From Hyphomicrobiales bacterium (GTDB taxonomy: Bacteria > Pseudomonadota > Alphaproteobacteria > Rhizobiales > Beijerinckiaceae): DNA of 36,355 nt. This document shows, one piece after another, positions 16,176 to 25,257 of the stretch. The notes below the pieces were generated by a model, which saw only the letters and a program-made list of their open reading frames with translations, made no database searches and was not told the DNA's origin. Numbering within the stretch: position 1 is the stretch's first letter; every line of letters begins with the position of its first letter. Where the stretch lies: the NCBI GenBank assembly GCA_947455025.1, contig CANGLU010000025.1, forward strand, positions 1-36,355, in the 5' to 3' direction. The position numbers were made by a program, and so were the translations under genes.

Positions 16176-17398
16176 AACGGTGGCTGCCTTTTGAGTGGAT
16201 CGTTGCCATTCGATTTTTGCTCGAAGGAAAATTGCAAAGTATTTTTATTATTGTCGGCATTTCAATTGGCGTAGGCGTGATTGTGTTTATGTCCGCGATG
16301 CTCACAGGCTTGCAGGCCAATTTCATCAAGCGGGTTTTGACCTCGCAGGCGCATATTCAAATCTTGCCGCCCGACCAATTGGCAAGGCCGCAACGCCATG
16401 GCGTCGACGAGATTGAAGACGCTATCATCCAGCGCCCGAGCCAAAGGCTGGTCTCCGTCGATCAATGGCAAAAGATACGGCGACAACTGGAAGCCATGCC
16501 GGAAATAGCCGTTGTTGCGCCAACGGCGGCGGGCTCGGCGCTCGCCAAACGCGGCGATGCGAGCCGTGCCATTACGCTGAACGGCGTTGAGCCTGAAACC
16601 TATTTTCTGGTTGTTCATGTACCCGATTACCTCGTGCAGGGTCAGGCGCGTTTGTTAAGCGATGATATTTTGATTGGCATTGATCTCGCCAAAGATTTGG
16701 GCGCGAATGTCGGCGATAAGCTCAATGTCACAACATCGAATGGTGGCGCTCGGATCTTGACGATTATAGGCCTGCTCGATTTCGGCAATAAGGGCGCCAA
16801 TTCACGGAGCACTTTTGTGTCGCTGCGCACCGCGCAATCTCTGCTCGGCATGTTGGGCGGCGTTACGACCATCGATCTCAGTCTAAAAGATATCTATGCC
16901 GCCGAAGATATCGCGCAAAATATTCAATCGTCGAATGATGTGATTGCGGATAGCTGGATTAAAACCAATGCGCAATTTTTCACGGCCATCCGCGCGCAAA
17001 ATCTGACCAATATGCTGATACGGGTTTTTGTCGGACTATCCGTAGCGTTTGGTATTGCGGCGGTGCTGGTGGTGTCGGTGATCCAGCGTTCGCGCGATAT
17101 TGGGATATTGCGGGCGATGGGTACGTCGCGCGGGCAGATTATGCGGCTCTTTCTGATCCAAGGCGGCGTACTCGGCTTTTTCGGTTCGCTTTTCGGATCG
17201 GCCCTTGGTGGCTTTGCGCTGATCTATTGGCATGCCGCCGCCCGACAGGCGGATGGCTCGGAGCTGTTCCCGCTGGTCATTGAATATCAGCTCTTTGTCT
17301 GGACGGCGGTGCTTGCAACCTTCACCGGCTTACTTGCCGCAATGGCGCCCGCCTTACGGGCTGCGAAACTTGATCCAGTGGTGGCGATCCGTGGCTAA
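16172..17398 (+). CDS. ABC transporter permease, FtsX/MacB-LolC type (408 aa)
   Basis: An inner-membrane permease with one N-terminal helix ([27 protein letters not shown]), a large periplasmic domain (about 50-270) and three C-terminal helices. The FtsX-domain motif [42 protein letters not shown] is diagnostic, and [15 protein letters not shown] is the usual end. These proteins move lipids, lipoproteins, peptides or drugs by a mechanotransmission mechanism; the substrate here is unknown. Its last codons overlap the GTG start of the ATPase gene, so all three cassette genes are translationally coupled. Confidence 0.93.
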   Translation: MKRWLPFEWIVAIRFLLEGKLQSIFIIVGISIGVGVIVFMSAMLTGLQANFIKRVLTSQAHIQILPPDQLARPQRHGVDEIEDAIIQRPSQRLVSVDQWQKIRRQLEAMPEIAVVAPTAAGSALAKRGDASRAITLNGVEPETYFLVVHVPDYLVQGQARLLSDDILIGIDLAKDLGANVGDKLNVTTSNGGARILTIIGLLDFGNKGANSRSTFVSLRTAQSLLGMLGGVTTIDLSLKDIYAAEDIAQNIQSSNDVIADSWIKTNAQFFTAIRAQNLTNMLIRVFVGLSVAFGIAAVLVVSVIQRSRDIGILRAMGTSRGQIMRLFLIQGGVLGFFGSLFGSALGGFALIYWHAAARQADGSELFPLVIEYQLFVWTAVLATFTGLLAAMAPALRAAKLDPVVAIRG

Positions 17399-18074
17399 TT
17401 CCATATTGACGCTGAACAAGATCAACAAGGTCTATAATCCGGGCGAGGCATCGGAAGTGGCGGTGCTGCATGATATCGACTTTGAAATGGCCAAGGGCGA
17501 ATTTGTCGCCATTATGGGTCCCTCGGGATCCGGTAAAAGCACCTTGCTCAATATTATTGGTCTGCTTGATCGCCCGACCTCGGGTACACTTTCCATCAAT
17601 GGGCAAAATACGAGCGGCCTTGAAGACGCCGAGCTCACGCATTTGCGATGCCATAAAATCGGCTTCGTGTTTCAATATCATTATTTGATCTCAGCCTTTA
17701 CGGCGCTTGAAAATGTGATGATGCCGCTTTTGGTCGACCATGGTTTTCAGACAGAACGAGCCGAGCAGCGGGCGAAGGAATTGATCGATCGCGTCGGGCT
17801 AAGCAACGTTGCGCATCATCGCTCAAACGACATGTCAGGTGGCCAGCAGCAGCGCGTTGCCATTGCGCGCGGGCTGGCGATGAACCCCGATATTCTCTTA
17901 GCCGATGAGCCGACAGGCAATCTCGATACGGAAAACACGAAAAGTATTTTCGACCTATTGCGCGAAGTAAACCGCACGAGCGGAACCAGTATTTTGCTGA
18001 TCACGCATAACCACGATCTCGGTCGGCAATGCGACCGGATCATTCAAGTGGTTGATGGCCGGATCGTCAGCTAA
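17391..18074 (+). CDS. ABC transporter ATP-binding protein, LolD/MacB type (227 aa)
   Basis: The ATPase of the export cassette. Walker [10 protein letters not shown] (43-51), signature MSGGQQQR (148-155), Walker [10 protein letters not shown] (168-176), D-loop NLDT and switch His206 are all intact. The start is the GTG at 17391, giving [18 protein letters not shown], typical of LolD-like proteins. The longer in-frame ORF reads through the permease gene in another frame and is not real. The GTG overlaps the permease stop. The 3' end overlaps the convergent MFS gene by 8 bases. Confidence 0.94.
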   Translation: MANSILTLNKINKVYNPGEASEVAVLHDIDFEMAKGEFVAIMGPSGSGKSTLLNIIGLLDRPTSGTLSINGQNTSGLEDAELTHLRCHKIGFVFQYHYLISAFTALENVMMPLLVDHGFQTERAEQRAKELIDRVGLSNVAHHRSNDMSGGQQQRVAIARGLAMNPDILLADEPTGNLDTENTKSIFDLLREVNRTSGTSILLITHNHDLGRQCDRIIQVVDGRIVS

Positions 18075-19284
18075 TTTTGTCTTTCGGCAGAAAGATCGTG
18101 AGCAGACCGACGGCGGGTAAATAAGAAACAATGTGATAGACAAATTCGATGCTGGTGCGATCAGCCACCGCCCCTAAAAGCGCAGCGCCGAAACCGCCCA
18201 TCCCGAATGCAAAGCCGAAGAACAGACCCGAGACGGCCCCGACTTTCGAGGGCACCAATTCCTGTGCGAAGACGACAATGGCGGGAAAAGCGGAAGATAG
18301 GATCAAGCCGATGATCACGCTCAAGGCAATCGTCCATTGTAGATTGGCGTAGGGCAAGAGCAGTGTGAAAGGCAGCACCCCCAGAACCGAGAACCAGATG
18401 ACGGTACGACGGCCAAAACGATCCCCGATAGGGCCGCCAATAATTGTCCCTGCGGCAACCGCACCCAAATACACAAAGAGATACAGCTGCGCGTCACGAA
18501 CCGAGACGCCGAACATCTCGATGAGATAAAACGTATAATAATTGGACAGGCTCGCCATATAGAGAAATTTCGAAAAAACGAGCAGCGACAGAATAATCAG
18601 CGACAGGCCGATTTTTGCATGCGGGTACCGAATAAAGGGCGCGCTTTGCGCCCGTGCTGCCATGGCCTTGCGTTTTGCATTGTACCAAAAACTAACACGG
18701 GTGAGCAGCATAATGCCGCCCAAAGCGACCAGAGCAAACCACGCGACCGCCCCCTGCCCGCCGGGTAAAATAATGAAAGCGGCAACAAGCGGCCCAGCCG
18801 CCGAGCCAATATTTCCGCCCACTTGGAAGAGCGATTGCGCCATGCCGTGGCGGCCGCCCGATGCCATCCGCGCGACGCGGGATGATTCGGGATGAAAGAT
18901 CGACGAGCCAATGCCGATAAAGCCCACCGCCAATAGAATGACCGGAAAATTCGTGGCCATCGAAAGGATCAATAGACCCGTCAGCGTAAAGCCCATGCCA
19001 ATCGGGAGTGAGAAAGGCTGGCCCTTTCGGTCCGTGATAAAGCCAATAATCGGCTGGAGGATCGAGGCCGTCCCCTGCCATGTCAGCGTAATCAGGCCGA
19101 TTTCGGCGAAGCTAAGGTCATAAGATTGCTTCAGGATCGGATAAATCGACGGCACCAAGGATTGGATCATATCGTTCAGGAGATGGCCAATCGAAATCGC
19201 GATCAGGATTTGGAAAGCGGTTGTCTGGATATCGGGCTGCGTATTCCCCGCCGTACCGCTCGTCGTTGTCATGCGATTCCCCAT
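18067..19284 (-). CDS. MFS transporter, fosmidomycin-resistance (Fsr)-like (405 aa)
   Basis: A 12-helix major facilitator. The N-terminal [36 protein letters not shown] is the Fsr-type signature, followed by [17 protein letters not shown] (loop 2-3), [44 protein letters not shown] and a second repeat with [11 protein letters not shown]. The family includes drug exporters such as Fsr; the natural substrate is unknown. Two close ATGs (19284 and 19272) are possible starts; the shorter protein would begin MTTTSG. The gene is divergent from the riboswitch-controlled transporter. Its end overlaps the ATPase gene by 8 bases. Confidence 0.9.
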   Translation of the reverse strand: MGNRMTTTSGTAGNTQPDIQTTAFQILIAISIGHLLNDMIQSLVPSIYPILKQSYDLSFAEIGLITLTWQGTASILQPIIGFITDRKGQPFSLPIGMGFTLTGLLILSMATNFPVILLAVGFIGIGSSIFHPESSRVARMASGGRHGMAQSLFQVGGNIGSAAGPLVAAFIILPGGQGAVAWFALVALGGIMLLTRVSFWYNAKRKAMAARAQSAPFIRYPHAKIGLSLIILSLLVFSKFLYMASLSNYYTFYLIEMFGVSVRDAQLYLFVYLGAVAAGTIIGGPIGDRFGRRTVIWFSVLGVLPFTLLLPYANLQWTIALSVIIGLILSSAFPAIVVFAQELVPSKVGAVSGLFFGFAFGMGGFGAALLGAVADRTSIEFVYHIVSYLPAVGLLTIFLPKDKIS

Positions 19285-19447
19285 CCAGCCTTATGTCTTA
19301 ATAGGCCTTAGACGAGTTCCGCCGCTTTGGCGACGGATGGTGGCGCAACGCTCCGTTGCGTGTGTGAGCCGCCTTTATCGTGCAAGATGTCCAAACCACC
19401 GCTGAAAATGTCGCATCCGGTCTGGCAAGACCGGGTTTCTCCTGCTA

Positions 19448-19625
19448 GCGTCGTGGATGATAGTTCCCCTAACGGGGATTAAAAGGGAACACGGTGAGGG
19501 GTACCCCCGAGGCCGTGACTGCCCCCGCAACTGTAAGCGGCGAGCGCCCTGCCATGTTACGCCACTGGGGTTTCCCGGGAAGGCCGGCAGGATGCATTGA
19601 CCCGCGAAGTCAGGAGACCTGCTAT
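19448..19625 (+). promoter_or_regulatory. Cobalamin (AdoCbl) riboswitch
   Basis: The leader holds the landmarks of the cobalamin riboswitch in order: GATAGTTCCCC and AAAAGGGAACACGGTGAGG, then the core box GACTGCCCCCGCAACTGTAA (about 19518-19537). The peripheral GCCACTGG...CCGGGAAGGCCGG hairpin follows, and AGTCAGGAGACCTGC closes the domain (about 19609-19623). It ends about 70 bases before the NiCoT start. In the usual mode, cobalamin binding lowers expression. The stretch after it (19626-19692), ending in GAGGG before the ATG, is the probable expression platform. Confidence 0.95.
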
Positions 19626-19692
19626 CACCCGCGCGGCTGGGCCTCTTTCGGCTTGGTCGCATTGTGACGATTGAGGACCATGCGAGGGTGTC

Positions 19693-20760
19693 ATGTCCAA
19701 TTTTCTATCCGCAGCCTTTGGGCCGCGCGGTACAGGCTTACGCCGTAATCTGCTCGGGGTTTTTCTGCCCTTGATCGGCGCTAATCTGCTGGTGTGGATT
19801 TGGGCGCTTGTTGTTTTGCACGATAATCCGGTGCTGCTTGGCACGGCTTTTTTAGCCTATACATTTGGCCTTCGACACGCGGTGGATGCCGATCATATTG
19901 CCGCCATCGACAATGCGACCCGTAAATTGATGCAACAGGGCGAGCGCCCTTTAGCCGTGGGGCTATTCTTTTCGCTCGGCCATTCGTCCATCGTCATTTT
20001 AATGTCGGTACTTGTTGGCTTAACCGCCTCGAATTTGGGCGAGTCTGTGCCAGAGCTCAAACAAATTGGCGGGGTTGTCAGCACCATTGCTTCGGCCAGT
20101 TTTTTGTTTTTTCTGGCCGTTTTCAATATCATGCTGTTCAGGTCGGTGTACCGCGCTTTCCAACAGGTTAAAGCCGGTGTGAATGTTGCCGAAGCGGAGA
20201 TGGATTTATTGCTGAGCGGCAATGGATTTTTGACACGGCTCTTCCGCAGGCTGTTTCAGCTTGTCTCCAAAAGCTGGCAACTGTTCCCGATCGGGTTTCT
20301 CTTTGGCTTGGGGTTTGATACGGCGACTGAAGTTGCGCTGTTTGGTATTTCAGCGGCGCAGGCGACCAATGGCCTGTCGTTTAGCACGATATTGGTTTTT
20401 CCGGCTTTGTTCACCGCCGCGATGTCGTTGGTCGATACGACCGATGGTATTTTGATGATTGGTGCCTATGGCTGGGCCTATCAGCGCCCCATTCGTAAAT
20501 TGTTTTACAATCTCACCATCACCGCCATTTCGATCATCGTTGCGCTTTTGGTTGGCGGCATTGAGACCTTGGGCCTGATCGGCGATAAGCTCGGCTTTGA
20601 AGGAAGCTTCTGGGACATGATTGCGGCGTTGGACGATAATTTCGGCCTTCTTGGTTATGTAATCATTGGTGTCTTTGTAATGAGCTGGTTGGCTTCTATG
20701 ATCCTCTACCGCTTGAAGGGCTATGCCGAACTCGACGCCCGACCAAGCGCGGCAGAATAG
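19693..20760 (+). CDS. Nickel/cobalt transporter, NiCoT family (HoxN/NixA-type), probably cobalt (355 aa)
   Basis: A secondary divalent-metal permease of the inner membrane. The family signature HAVDADHIAAIDN (62-74) supplies metal-binding histidines and aspartates; LGHSSIV and LGFDTATEV are the other conserved NiCoT motifs. About eight membrane helices are visible and the length is normal. GAGGG precedes the ATG at 19693. Control by a cobalamin riboswitch argues that cobalt, not nickel, is the physiological substrate, supplying B12 synthesis. No cob genes are adjacent. Confidence 0.94.
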   Translation: MSNFLSAAFGPRGTGLRRNLLGVFLPLIGANLLVWIWALVVLHDNPVLLGTAFLAYTFGLRHAVDADHIAAIDNATRKLMQQGERPLAVGLFFSLGHSSIVILMSVLVGLTASNLGESVPELKQIGGVVSTIASASFLFFLAVFNIMLFRSVYRAFQQVKAGVNVAEAEMDLLLSGNGFLTRLFRRLFQLVSKSWQLFPIGFLFGLGFDTATEVALFGISAAQATNGLSFSTILVFPALFTAAMSLVDTTDGILMIGAYGWAYQRPIRKLFYNLTITAISIIVALLVGGIETLGLIGDKLGFEGSFWDMIAALDDNFGLLGYVIIGVFVMSWLASMILYRLKGYAELDARPSAAE

Positions 20761-20802
20761 TTTATAACGGCCCCTTTCAAGCCCTTATATCAGAAAGCAC
20801 CG

Positions 20803-21711
20803 ATGGAACTCTCCCTTAGCGATAAAGCGGATAAGCCTGCCGGTGCTTTTGCAGGTTATTTGGCAGCCTTCGGCACCGTCATCATATGGGCAGCCTTTCT
20901 TGTGATCTCACGACTTGGTGGCAAGACCGCTTTAACCGGATGGGATATTGCGGCGCTGCGCTTGGGCGTGGGCTCAGTGCTTTTGCTTCCCTTTTCATGG
21001 CGTATGGGATGGGGCGTCTGGCGTGATCTAAAACTGTGGGTATTGGCGCTATCAGGTGGTGCTGTCTTTTTAGTCCTGATTTACAGCGGGCTTAAATTGG
21101 CCCCCGCCGCACATGGCGGAATTCTGATGCCAGGGATGCAGCCTTTCCTTGTCACGATTTTGGCGTGGCCTATTTTAAAGACACGCCCTCCGAGACAGCG
21201 TTTGGTCGCGCTATTGCCCATCGCGCTTGGCGTGATTTGTGTGGCCATGCCGACGCTCACGGGGCTGCAACCGGATAGCTCAACCCTTATAGGGGATGGA
21301 TTGATTTTGGCAGCTTCGTCGATCTGGGCTCTTTATAGCGTGCTTGCGAAAAAATGGAGTTATGATGCTTGGATTTTGACCCGCTTCCTCGCTTTGGCAT
21401 CGGGGCTGATTTATTTGCCGCTTTATCTCCTGTTTTTACCCAAAGGGATCGATCAGGTTTCCTTCGGCATGTTGGCCCTGCAAGGCCTTTATCAAGGCAT
21501 AGGCCCTACCATTTTAGCCATGCTGTTTTTTCTACGCTCCGTCAGTCTTCTCGGCGCGGAGCGGACCGGCGCGTTAATCTCGCTGGTGCCGATTATCGCG
21601 GGCCTTGCCGCCGTACCGCTTCTCGACGAACCGCTGAGTGGGTGGCTGGTTGCAGGGTTGGTACTGGTGTCAATAGGTGCCGTTTTAGCGGCGCGCCCTA
21701 TCCGCGTGTGA
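20803..21711 (+). CDS. EamA/DMT-family transporter (302 aa)
   Basis: A ten-helix drug/metabolite transporter made of two EamA repeats. The first covers about 15-140 (GYLAAFGTVIIWAAFLVISRLGG... AALRLGVGSVLLLPFS) and the second about 160-300 (DGLILAASSIWALYSVLAKKW...GAERTGALISLVPIIAGLAAVPLLDEPLSGWLVAGLVLVSIG). The ending ALISLVPIIAGLAAVPLLDEPLS is typical of the RhaT/YdcZ-like EamA group. Substrate cannot be assigned. It starts 42 bases after the cobalt transporter with no obvious terminator between, so cotranscription from the riboswitch promoter is possible. Confidence 0.88.
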   Translation: MELSLSDKADKPAGAFAGYLAAFGTVIIWAAFLVISRLGGKTALTGWDIAALRLGVGSVLLLPFSWRMGWGVWRDLKLWVLALSGGAVFLVLIYSGLKLAPAAHGGILMPGMQPFLVTILAWPILKTRPPRQRLVALLPIALGVICVAMPTLTGLQPDSSTLIGDGLILAASSIWALYSVLAKKWSYDAWILTRFLALASGLIYLPLYLLFLPKGIDQVSFGMLALQGLYQGIGPTILAMLFFLRSVSLLGAERTGALISLVPIIAGLAAVPLLDEPLSGWLVAGLVLVSIGAVLAARPIRV

Positions 21712-21846
21712 GTTTTATTGCCGTAGCGGACACTACCTATGGTACATTCCAATGATTGATCTCGAAAGCGAACACGCCTACTGACACATTAAAGCCTCAG
21801 TTTGGCTCAAGGTTTAACAGGCATTATCAAAAAAGGACCGGCCCCT

Positions 21847-22704
21847 ATGTCCGATGTTTGCAGCGGTGGAATTGATACAGGATTTGCGCAGCTTAATATG
21901 GCGCAGGCCGCTATATTAGGCCTTGTTCAAGGTATTACCGAACTCCTGCCGATTTCATCTACCGCGCATATGCGGCTTGTGCCCTTGCTCTCCGGATGGC
22001 CTGATCCCGGCTCGGCCTTTTCCGCTGCCATGCAGCTTGCCGCGCTCTTTGCCGTCGTTACTTATTTTCGTCGGGATATTGTCGATTTGACCGCAGGATC
22101 TCTATCGGCGATTGGACGCGGCAACTTTCAAAACCAATCGTTGAGATTATCGATCGGTATCATATTGGCCACGATCCCGATTGGTCTCGCCGGTATCGCG
22201 CTTTCGTCATGGTTGAATGCCTGCGGCACCTCTTTGCGGGCGCCCGGCGTGATTGGCGCGGCATCGCTCGCTATGGCTGTTCTTCTTGCGATTACGGAAC
22301 TCGTGAGCACCCATCGTCGTACCTCGTCGCACGCCACCCTCATGGATTGCGTGCTGATTGGTATTGCGCAAGTGGGCGCGCTTATCCCTGGCGTATCGCG
22401 GTCCGGATCGACCTTAACGGCGGGGCTTTTATTGGGCTTCAAACGGGAGGATGCCGCGAAGCTTTCGTTCCTGATCGGATTGCCTGCTATTACGCTTGCA
22501 GGCTTAAAAGAATTATGGGTGCTTTCCCATGCCGGTTTAAGCATCGAGGCATGGGAGATATTGGGCGTTGGCCTGATCGCAGGATCGCTTTCGGCCTTTG
22601 TGGCCGTGTGGGGTCTTTTGCGCTTTTTCGAGCGCATGTCCGCTTGGCCCTTTGTTATTTATAGAGCGGCCATGGGCATTTTGCTTTTGTCCATGGCTGT
22701 CTGA
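21847..22704 (+). CDS. uppP: Undecaprenyl-diphosphatase UppP/BacA (285 aa)
   Basis: An inner-membrane enzyme that dephosphorylates undecaprenyl pyrophosphate, recycling the lipid carrier for peptidoglycan; overexpression is known to give bacitracin resistance. Both active-site motifs are present: QGITELLPISSTAH (28-41) and PGVSRSGST (181-189). About eight membrane helices, normal length. The start at 21847 is chosen because AAAGGA lies about 10 bases upstream; the frame remains open to a TTG 15 codons earlier. It is convergent with the cytochrome c gene. Confidence 0.94.
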   Translation: MSDVCSGGIDTGFAQLNMAQAAILGLVQGITELLPISSTAHMRLVPLLSGWPDPGSAFSAAMQLAALFAVVTYFRRDIVDLTAGSLSAIGRGNFQNQSLRLSIGIILATIPIGLAGIALSSWLNACGTSLRAPGVIGAASLAMAVLLAITELVSTHRRTSSHATLMDCVLIGIAQVGALIPGVSRSGSTLTAGLLLGFKREDAAKLSFLIGLPAITLAGLKELWVLSHAGLSIEAWEILGVGLIAGSLSAFVAVWGLLRFFERMSAWPFVIYRAAMGILLLSMAV

Positions 22705-22724
22705 TAGCGGCTTAAGCTCTGGGC

Positions 22725-23081
22725 CTAGCCCTTCTTGCCCGACAGGGTTTTGACATAGGCGAAGATGTTCTGAAGGTCGGTATCATCCGGCACTTTGCCT
22801 TTTGGATCGGTTAGACCAAGTTTACCGAAGAGCGGCATGGGTTGTTTTAACTTGTGCCCCTCATCGTCCAGACCATTAAGGACCGCATTCTTGAACGCTG
22901 CAAATTCCCATTTGCTCGCGTCACCAATCAGTTTTTTACCAATCCCGCCTTGGCCATTGGCACCGTGGCATTTCTGACAATTGGCGGTGTAGAGCGTCTT
23001 TCCGGCATCAATATCTTCTGCGACGGCATTGGTTGTTAATGCAACAAATGCAAAAGCTCCGATAAGCCATATCGTCTTCAT
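22725..23081 (-). CDS. Periplasmic c-type cytochrome, class I (118 aa)
   Basis: A small electron carrier. MKTIWLIGAFAFVALTTNAVA is a signal peptide; the mature protein has one haem-binding CQKCH (35-39) and a probable axial methionine in QPMPLFGK (Met82). The fold end is DLQNIFAYVKTLSGKKG. It resembles cytochromes that feed oxidases or dehydrogenases; the partner is unknown. The ATG has AGGGAGG nearby upstream. Two FNR-like boxes lie 109 and 163 bases upstream (23190-23203 and 23244-23257), suggesting oxygen-responsive control. Confidence 0.9.
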   Translation of the reverse strand: MKTIWLIGAFAFVALTTNAVAEDIDAGKTLYTANCQKCHGANGQGGIGKKLIGDASKWEFAAFKNAVLNGLDDEGHKLKQPMPLFGKLGLTDPKGKVPDDTDLQNIFAYVKTLSGKKG

Positions 23082-23189
23082 ATCGAACCTCCCTGAGCCA
23101 CCGTTTAAGCAGAAAATTCTTTTGTTATAGGTCGGTCACGATCAATGGCAGCTCCTTACCCGATATTAGCCAAGCTGTCAGGACGAGCG

Positions 23190-23203
23190 TTGACACATGT
23201 CAA
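23190..23203. promoter_or_regulatory. FNR/FixK-type box, TTGAC-N4-GTCAA
   Basis: TTGACACATGTCAA is a palindrome with perfect 5-bp half-sites and the 4-bp spacing of FNR/CRP-family sites (consensus TTGAT-N4-ATCAA). It lies in the 232-base gap between the divergent cytochrome c gene and the oxygenase operon. Confidence 0.5.
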
Positions 23204-23243
23204 AGCTCATCGACCAAAACGCCTAAGGCGTAATTTCCCATCC

Positions 23244-23257
23244 TTGATCCAGGTCAA
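23244..23257. promoter_or_regulatory. FNR/FixK-type box, TTGAT-N4-GTCAA
   Basis: TTGATCCAGGTCAA matches the FNR/FixK consensus at 9 of 10 half-site positions. Its centre is 54 bp (about five helical turns) from the box at 23190. It lies 57 bases before the first oxygenase ATG, where it could act on that promoter as well as on the cytochrome gene. Confidence 0.55.
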
Positions 23258-23313
23258 AGAGCGTTCGGTGATAATGCTTACGGTCGGATCGTGATTTCAT
23301 GGACCTTTGACCA

Positions 23314-23973
23314 ATGACCAATATGATCGATTTCAGGGCGTTCGAACTGGCGTCCGTCACCCATACCCCGTTCGATTTTTTTGCCGTTCAAAACGCCCTT
23401 ACCCAAAACAGCTTAAACGCTATTCGCAACGATTTTCCAAACATTGAAAAGCCCGGCATTTTTCCACTGTCCTCCCTTACCTATGGGCCCGCCTTTGCGT
23501 CGCTTGTCGAGGAGGTTGAATCCTCGCGGTTAAGCGAGATCATCGGCCAGAAATTTGGAATTGATTTATCAAACCTGCCGCTGATGATTACGGTACGCGG
23601 CCACGCCCAACAAAAGGACGGCCGTATCCATTGCGATAGCAAGGATAAGATTATTACGTGCCTGCTGTATCTCAATGAAGAGTGGGATGCGGCTGGCGGT
23701 CGGTTACGGATGTTGCGGGATGGTGAGGACATTGAAAATTATGCCGCTGAAATTCCAGCAAGCGGGGGAAGTTTCGCTGCCTTTCGCGTAACGCCAAGTT
23801 CTTGGCATGGACATAAGCCGTTTATTGGTGAACGGCGCTACATCATGTTCAATTGGATACGATCGGATAAAGCGCGGCGCAGCCATGAATGGCGGCATCG
23901 GCTTTCCTCCATCATTAAACATGTCGTTCCCTTCTTTTATAAAAATTCGGCGGCGAAAGACAAACACTCATGA
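23314..23973 (+). CDS. 2OG-Fe(II)-dependent oxygenase (219 aa)
   Basis: A prolyl-hydroxylase-like double-stranded beta-helix enzyme. GRIHCDSKDK supplies His106 and Asp108 for iron, TPSSWHGHKPF supplies the distal His (165 or 167), and GERRYIMFNW supplies the 2-oxoglutarate-binding Arg. The CLLYLNEEWDAAGGRLRM segment is typical of 2OG-FeII_Oxy_3 proteins. No signal peptide. The substrate is unknown; protein side chains or small molecules are possible. The start is the ATG at 23314, with a second ATG three codons on; no strong ribosome binding site marks either. Its stop overlaps the next oxygenase gene (ATGA). Confidence 0.88.
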   Translation: MTNMIDFRAFELASVTHTPFDFFAVQNALTQNSLNAIRNDFPNIEKPGIFPLSSLTYGPAFASLVEEVESSRLSEIIGQKFGIDLSNLPLMITVRGHAQQKDGRIHCDSKDKIITCLLYLNEEWDAAGGRLRMLRDGEDIENYAAEIPASGGSFAAFRVTPSSWHGHKPFIGERRYIMFNWIRSDKARRSHEWRHRLSSIIKHVVPFFYKNSAAKDKHS

Positions 23974-24647
23974 CGATGCTTGCCCAATCCTTCCGACCCA
24001 CGCCACATCAAACCGAGCCCATTGAGTCGTGTTTTAGAAAAGCACTCCTTGAGGCTGACGCGCCGACCTATCCCTATCGACATTGGCTTCTTCGGGACGC
24101 TTTACCGGCGGAACACGCCCATAGCCTATCCGCCCTACCCTTTCCTGCACCGAACCAGATGGAGCATGATGGCCGACGTGAAACCAATAATGCCAAACGG
24201 GTATATTTTACACCCGACCATCAGCGGCAATTTTCGGTTTGCGCAGATTTTGTTGAAGCGTTTAATGGCGCATCCATGCGGCGCTTTCTTCACCAAATGA
24301 CTGGCGCTGATTTAGACGGCGCTTTGCTACGGGTTGAATATTGTCAGGACACAGGCAGCTTTTGGCTTGAGCCCCATACCGATATTTCGGTCAAGAAATT
24401 CACGATGCTGATCTACCTCTCGGATGATCCGGCCTTATCCAATTGTGGAACCGACGTCTATGATGCAACCTCCGAGCATCAACTTGTTCACACGGCACCC
24501 TATGCGTTTAACGGAGGGCTGATCTTTGTTCCTGGCACAGATACCTGGCACGGGTTCCGCAGGCGGGACATTAACGGGATCCGCAAGTCTCTTATTGTCA
24601 ATTATGTCTCACCGGATTGGCGAGACCGGTGGGAATTGGCCGTCTAA
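23970..24647 (+). CDS. 2OG-Fe(II)-dependent oxygenase, second of a coupled pair (225 aa)
   Basis: A paralogous enzyme of the same fold. EPHTDISVKKFTMLIYLSDDP supplies His136 and Asp138. VPGTDTWHGFRRRDINGIRKSLIVNYV supplies His194 and a 2-oxoglutarate-binding Arg (205). The two proteins are only distantly similar, so they probably modify different positions or substrates. Translational coupling with the upstream gene (4-base overlap) suggests both are needed in matched amounts. Oxygen is a cosubstrate, which fits the FNR-like boxes upstream. No glycosyltransferase or polysaccharide genes adjoin to indicate the target. Confidence 0.88.
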   Translation: MTMLAQSFRPTPHQTEPIESCFRKALLEADAPTYPYRHWLLRDALPAEHAHSLSALPFPAPNQMEHDGRRETNNAKRVYFTPDHQRQFSVCADFVEAFNGASMRRFLHQMTGADLDGALLRVEYCQDTGSFWLEPHTDISVKKFTMLIYLSDDPALSNCGTDVYDATSEHQLVHTAPYAFNGGLIFVPGTDTWHGFRRRDINGIRKSLIVNYVSPDWRDRWELAV

Positions 24648-24827
24648 ATCCATGAACAGCGACAAATTTATTCCTAAAATTACTGGGTCAACGAGATAGA
24701 CGCGCAAAACACATTTTGCTAAGGAGAGCGTCTCTTGGCCAATTGAGCTCGAAAAAGAAGTCTTTTGCTTCGGCAATCGGGCAGGCTGACCCAGATTTTT
24801 CACTTTGTCTCAAAGAAAGGTACCACC

Positions 24828-25193
24828 ATGAAAAAGATTGCACTCGCGCTCGCCGCTATCGCCACTTTGGCCGCTCTTCCAGCAGAAGCCACCAATATGA
24901 AGGCCAAGGCTCCTAAAAAGGCCGTTGCTCCTGTTGCAGCGCCTGCTCCAGCCAGCGATGGCTTCCTCGTTTGCGGCCTTTGGGTTGTTCCAGCCCATTG
25001 CTCGACGCAGGATCGCGTCATCGGCTCGCTCATTGACGGCACCGTCATCGGCGTCGCTGCTGGTTACGCAGCCGTTTGGGGTGGCGCATCGGTTGCAGGC
25101 AGCGTGACCGTTGCTCAAACCGTTCAGAACAGCGCCCTTATCGGTGCTGGCATTGGCGCTCTTGGCGCGACCGCAGCTGTTGCCTCGAAGTAA
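24828..25193 (+). CDS. Small secreted Ala/Gly-rich protein of unknown function (121 aa)
   Basis: I recognise no named family. The ATG at 24828, with AAAGG upstream, gives a signal peptide MKKIALALAAIATLAALPAEA before TNMKAKAPKK. Next come a Lys/Pro/Ala segment (AKAPKKAVAPVAAPAPASDG), a pair of cysteines in FLVCGLWVVPAHCSTQD, and a glycine-rich hydrophobic C-terminal half (GSLIDGTVIGVAAGYAAVWGGASVAGSV...IGAGIGALGATAAVASK). The latter could insert into a membrane or form a glycine-zipper-like helix. It is a single gene ended by a strong terminator. Role unknown; cell-envelope location is likely. Confidence 0.75.
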   Translation: MKKIALALAAIATLAALPAEATNMKAKAPKKAVAPVAAPAPASDGFLVCGLWVVPAHCSTQDRVIGSLIDGTVIGVAAGYAAVWGGASVAGSVTVAQTVQNSALIGAGIGALGATAAVASK

Positions 25194-25228
25194 TCCATTT
25201 CCGACCCACGCAGGCCGGACATCAAACG

Positions 25229-25257
25229 AAAGCCCCGCTTAGGCGGGGCTTTTTTTA
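25229..25257 (+). terminator. Strong bidirectional terminator, overlapping the convergent EamA gene
   Basis: AAAGCCCCGC (25229-25238), TTAG loop, GCGGGGCTTT (25243-25252), then a T run on the plus strand. The loop contains TTA, the complement of the stop codon of the convergent EamA gene. The other arm encodes its last residues (KKSPA) on the minus strand. Confidence 0.93.
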
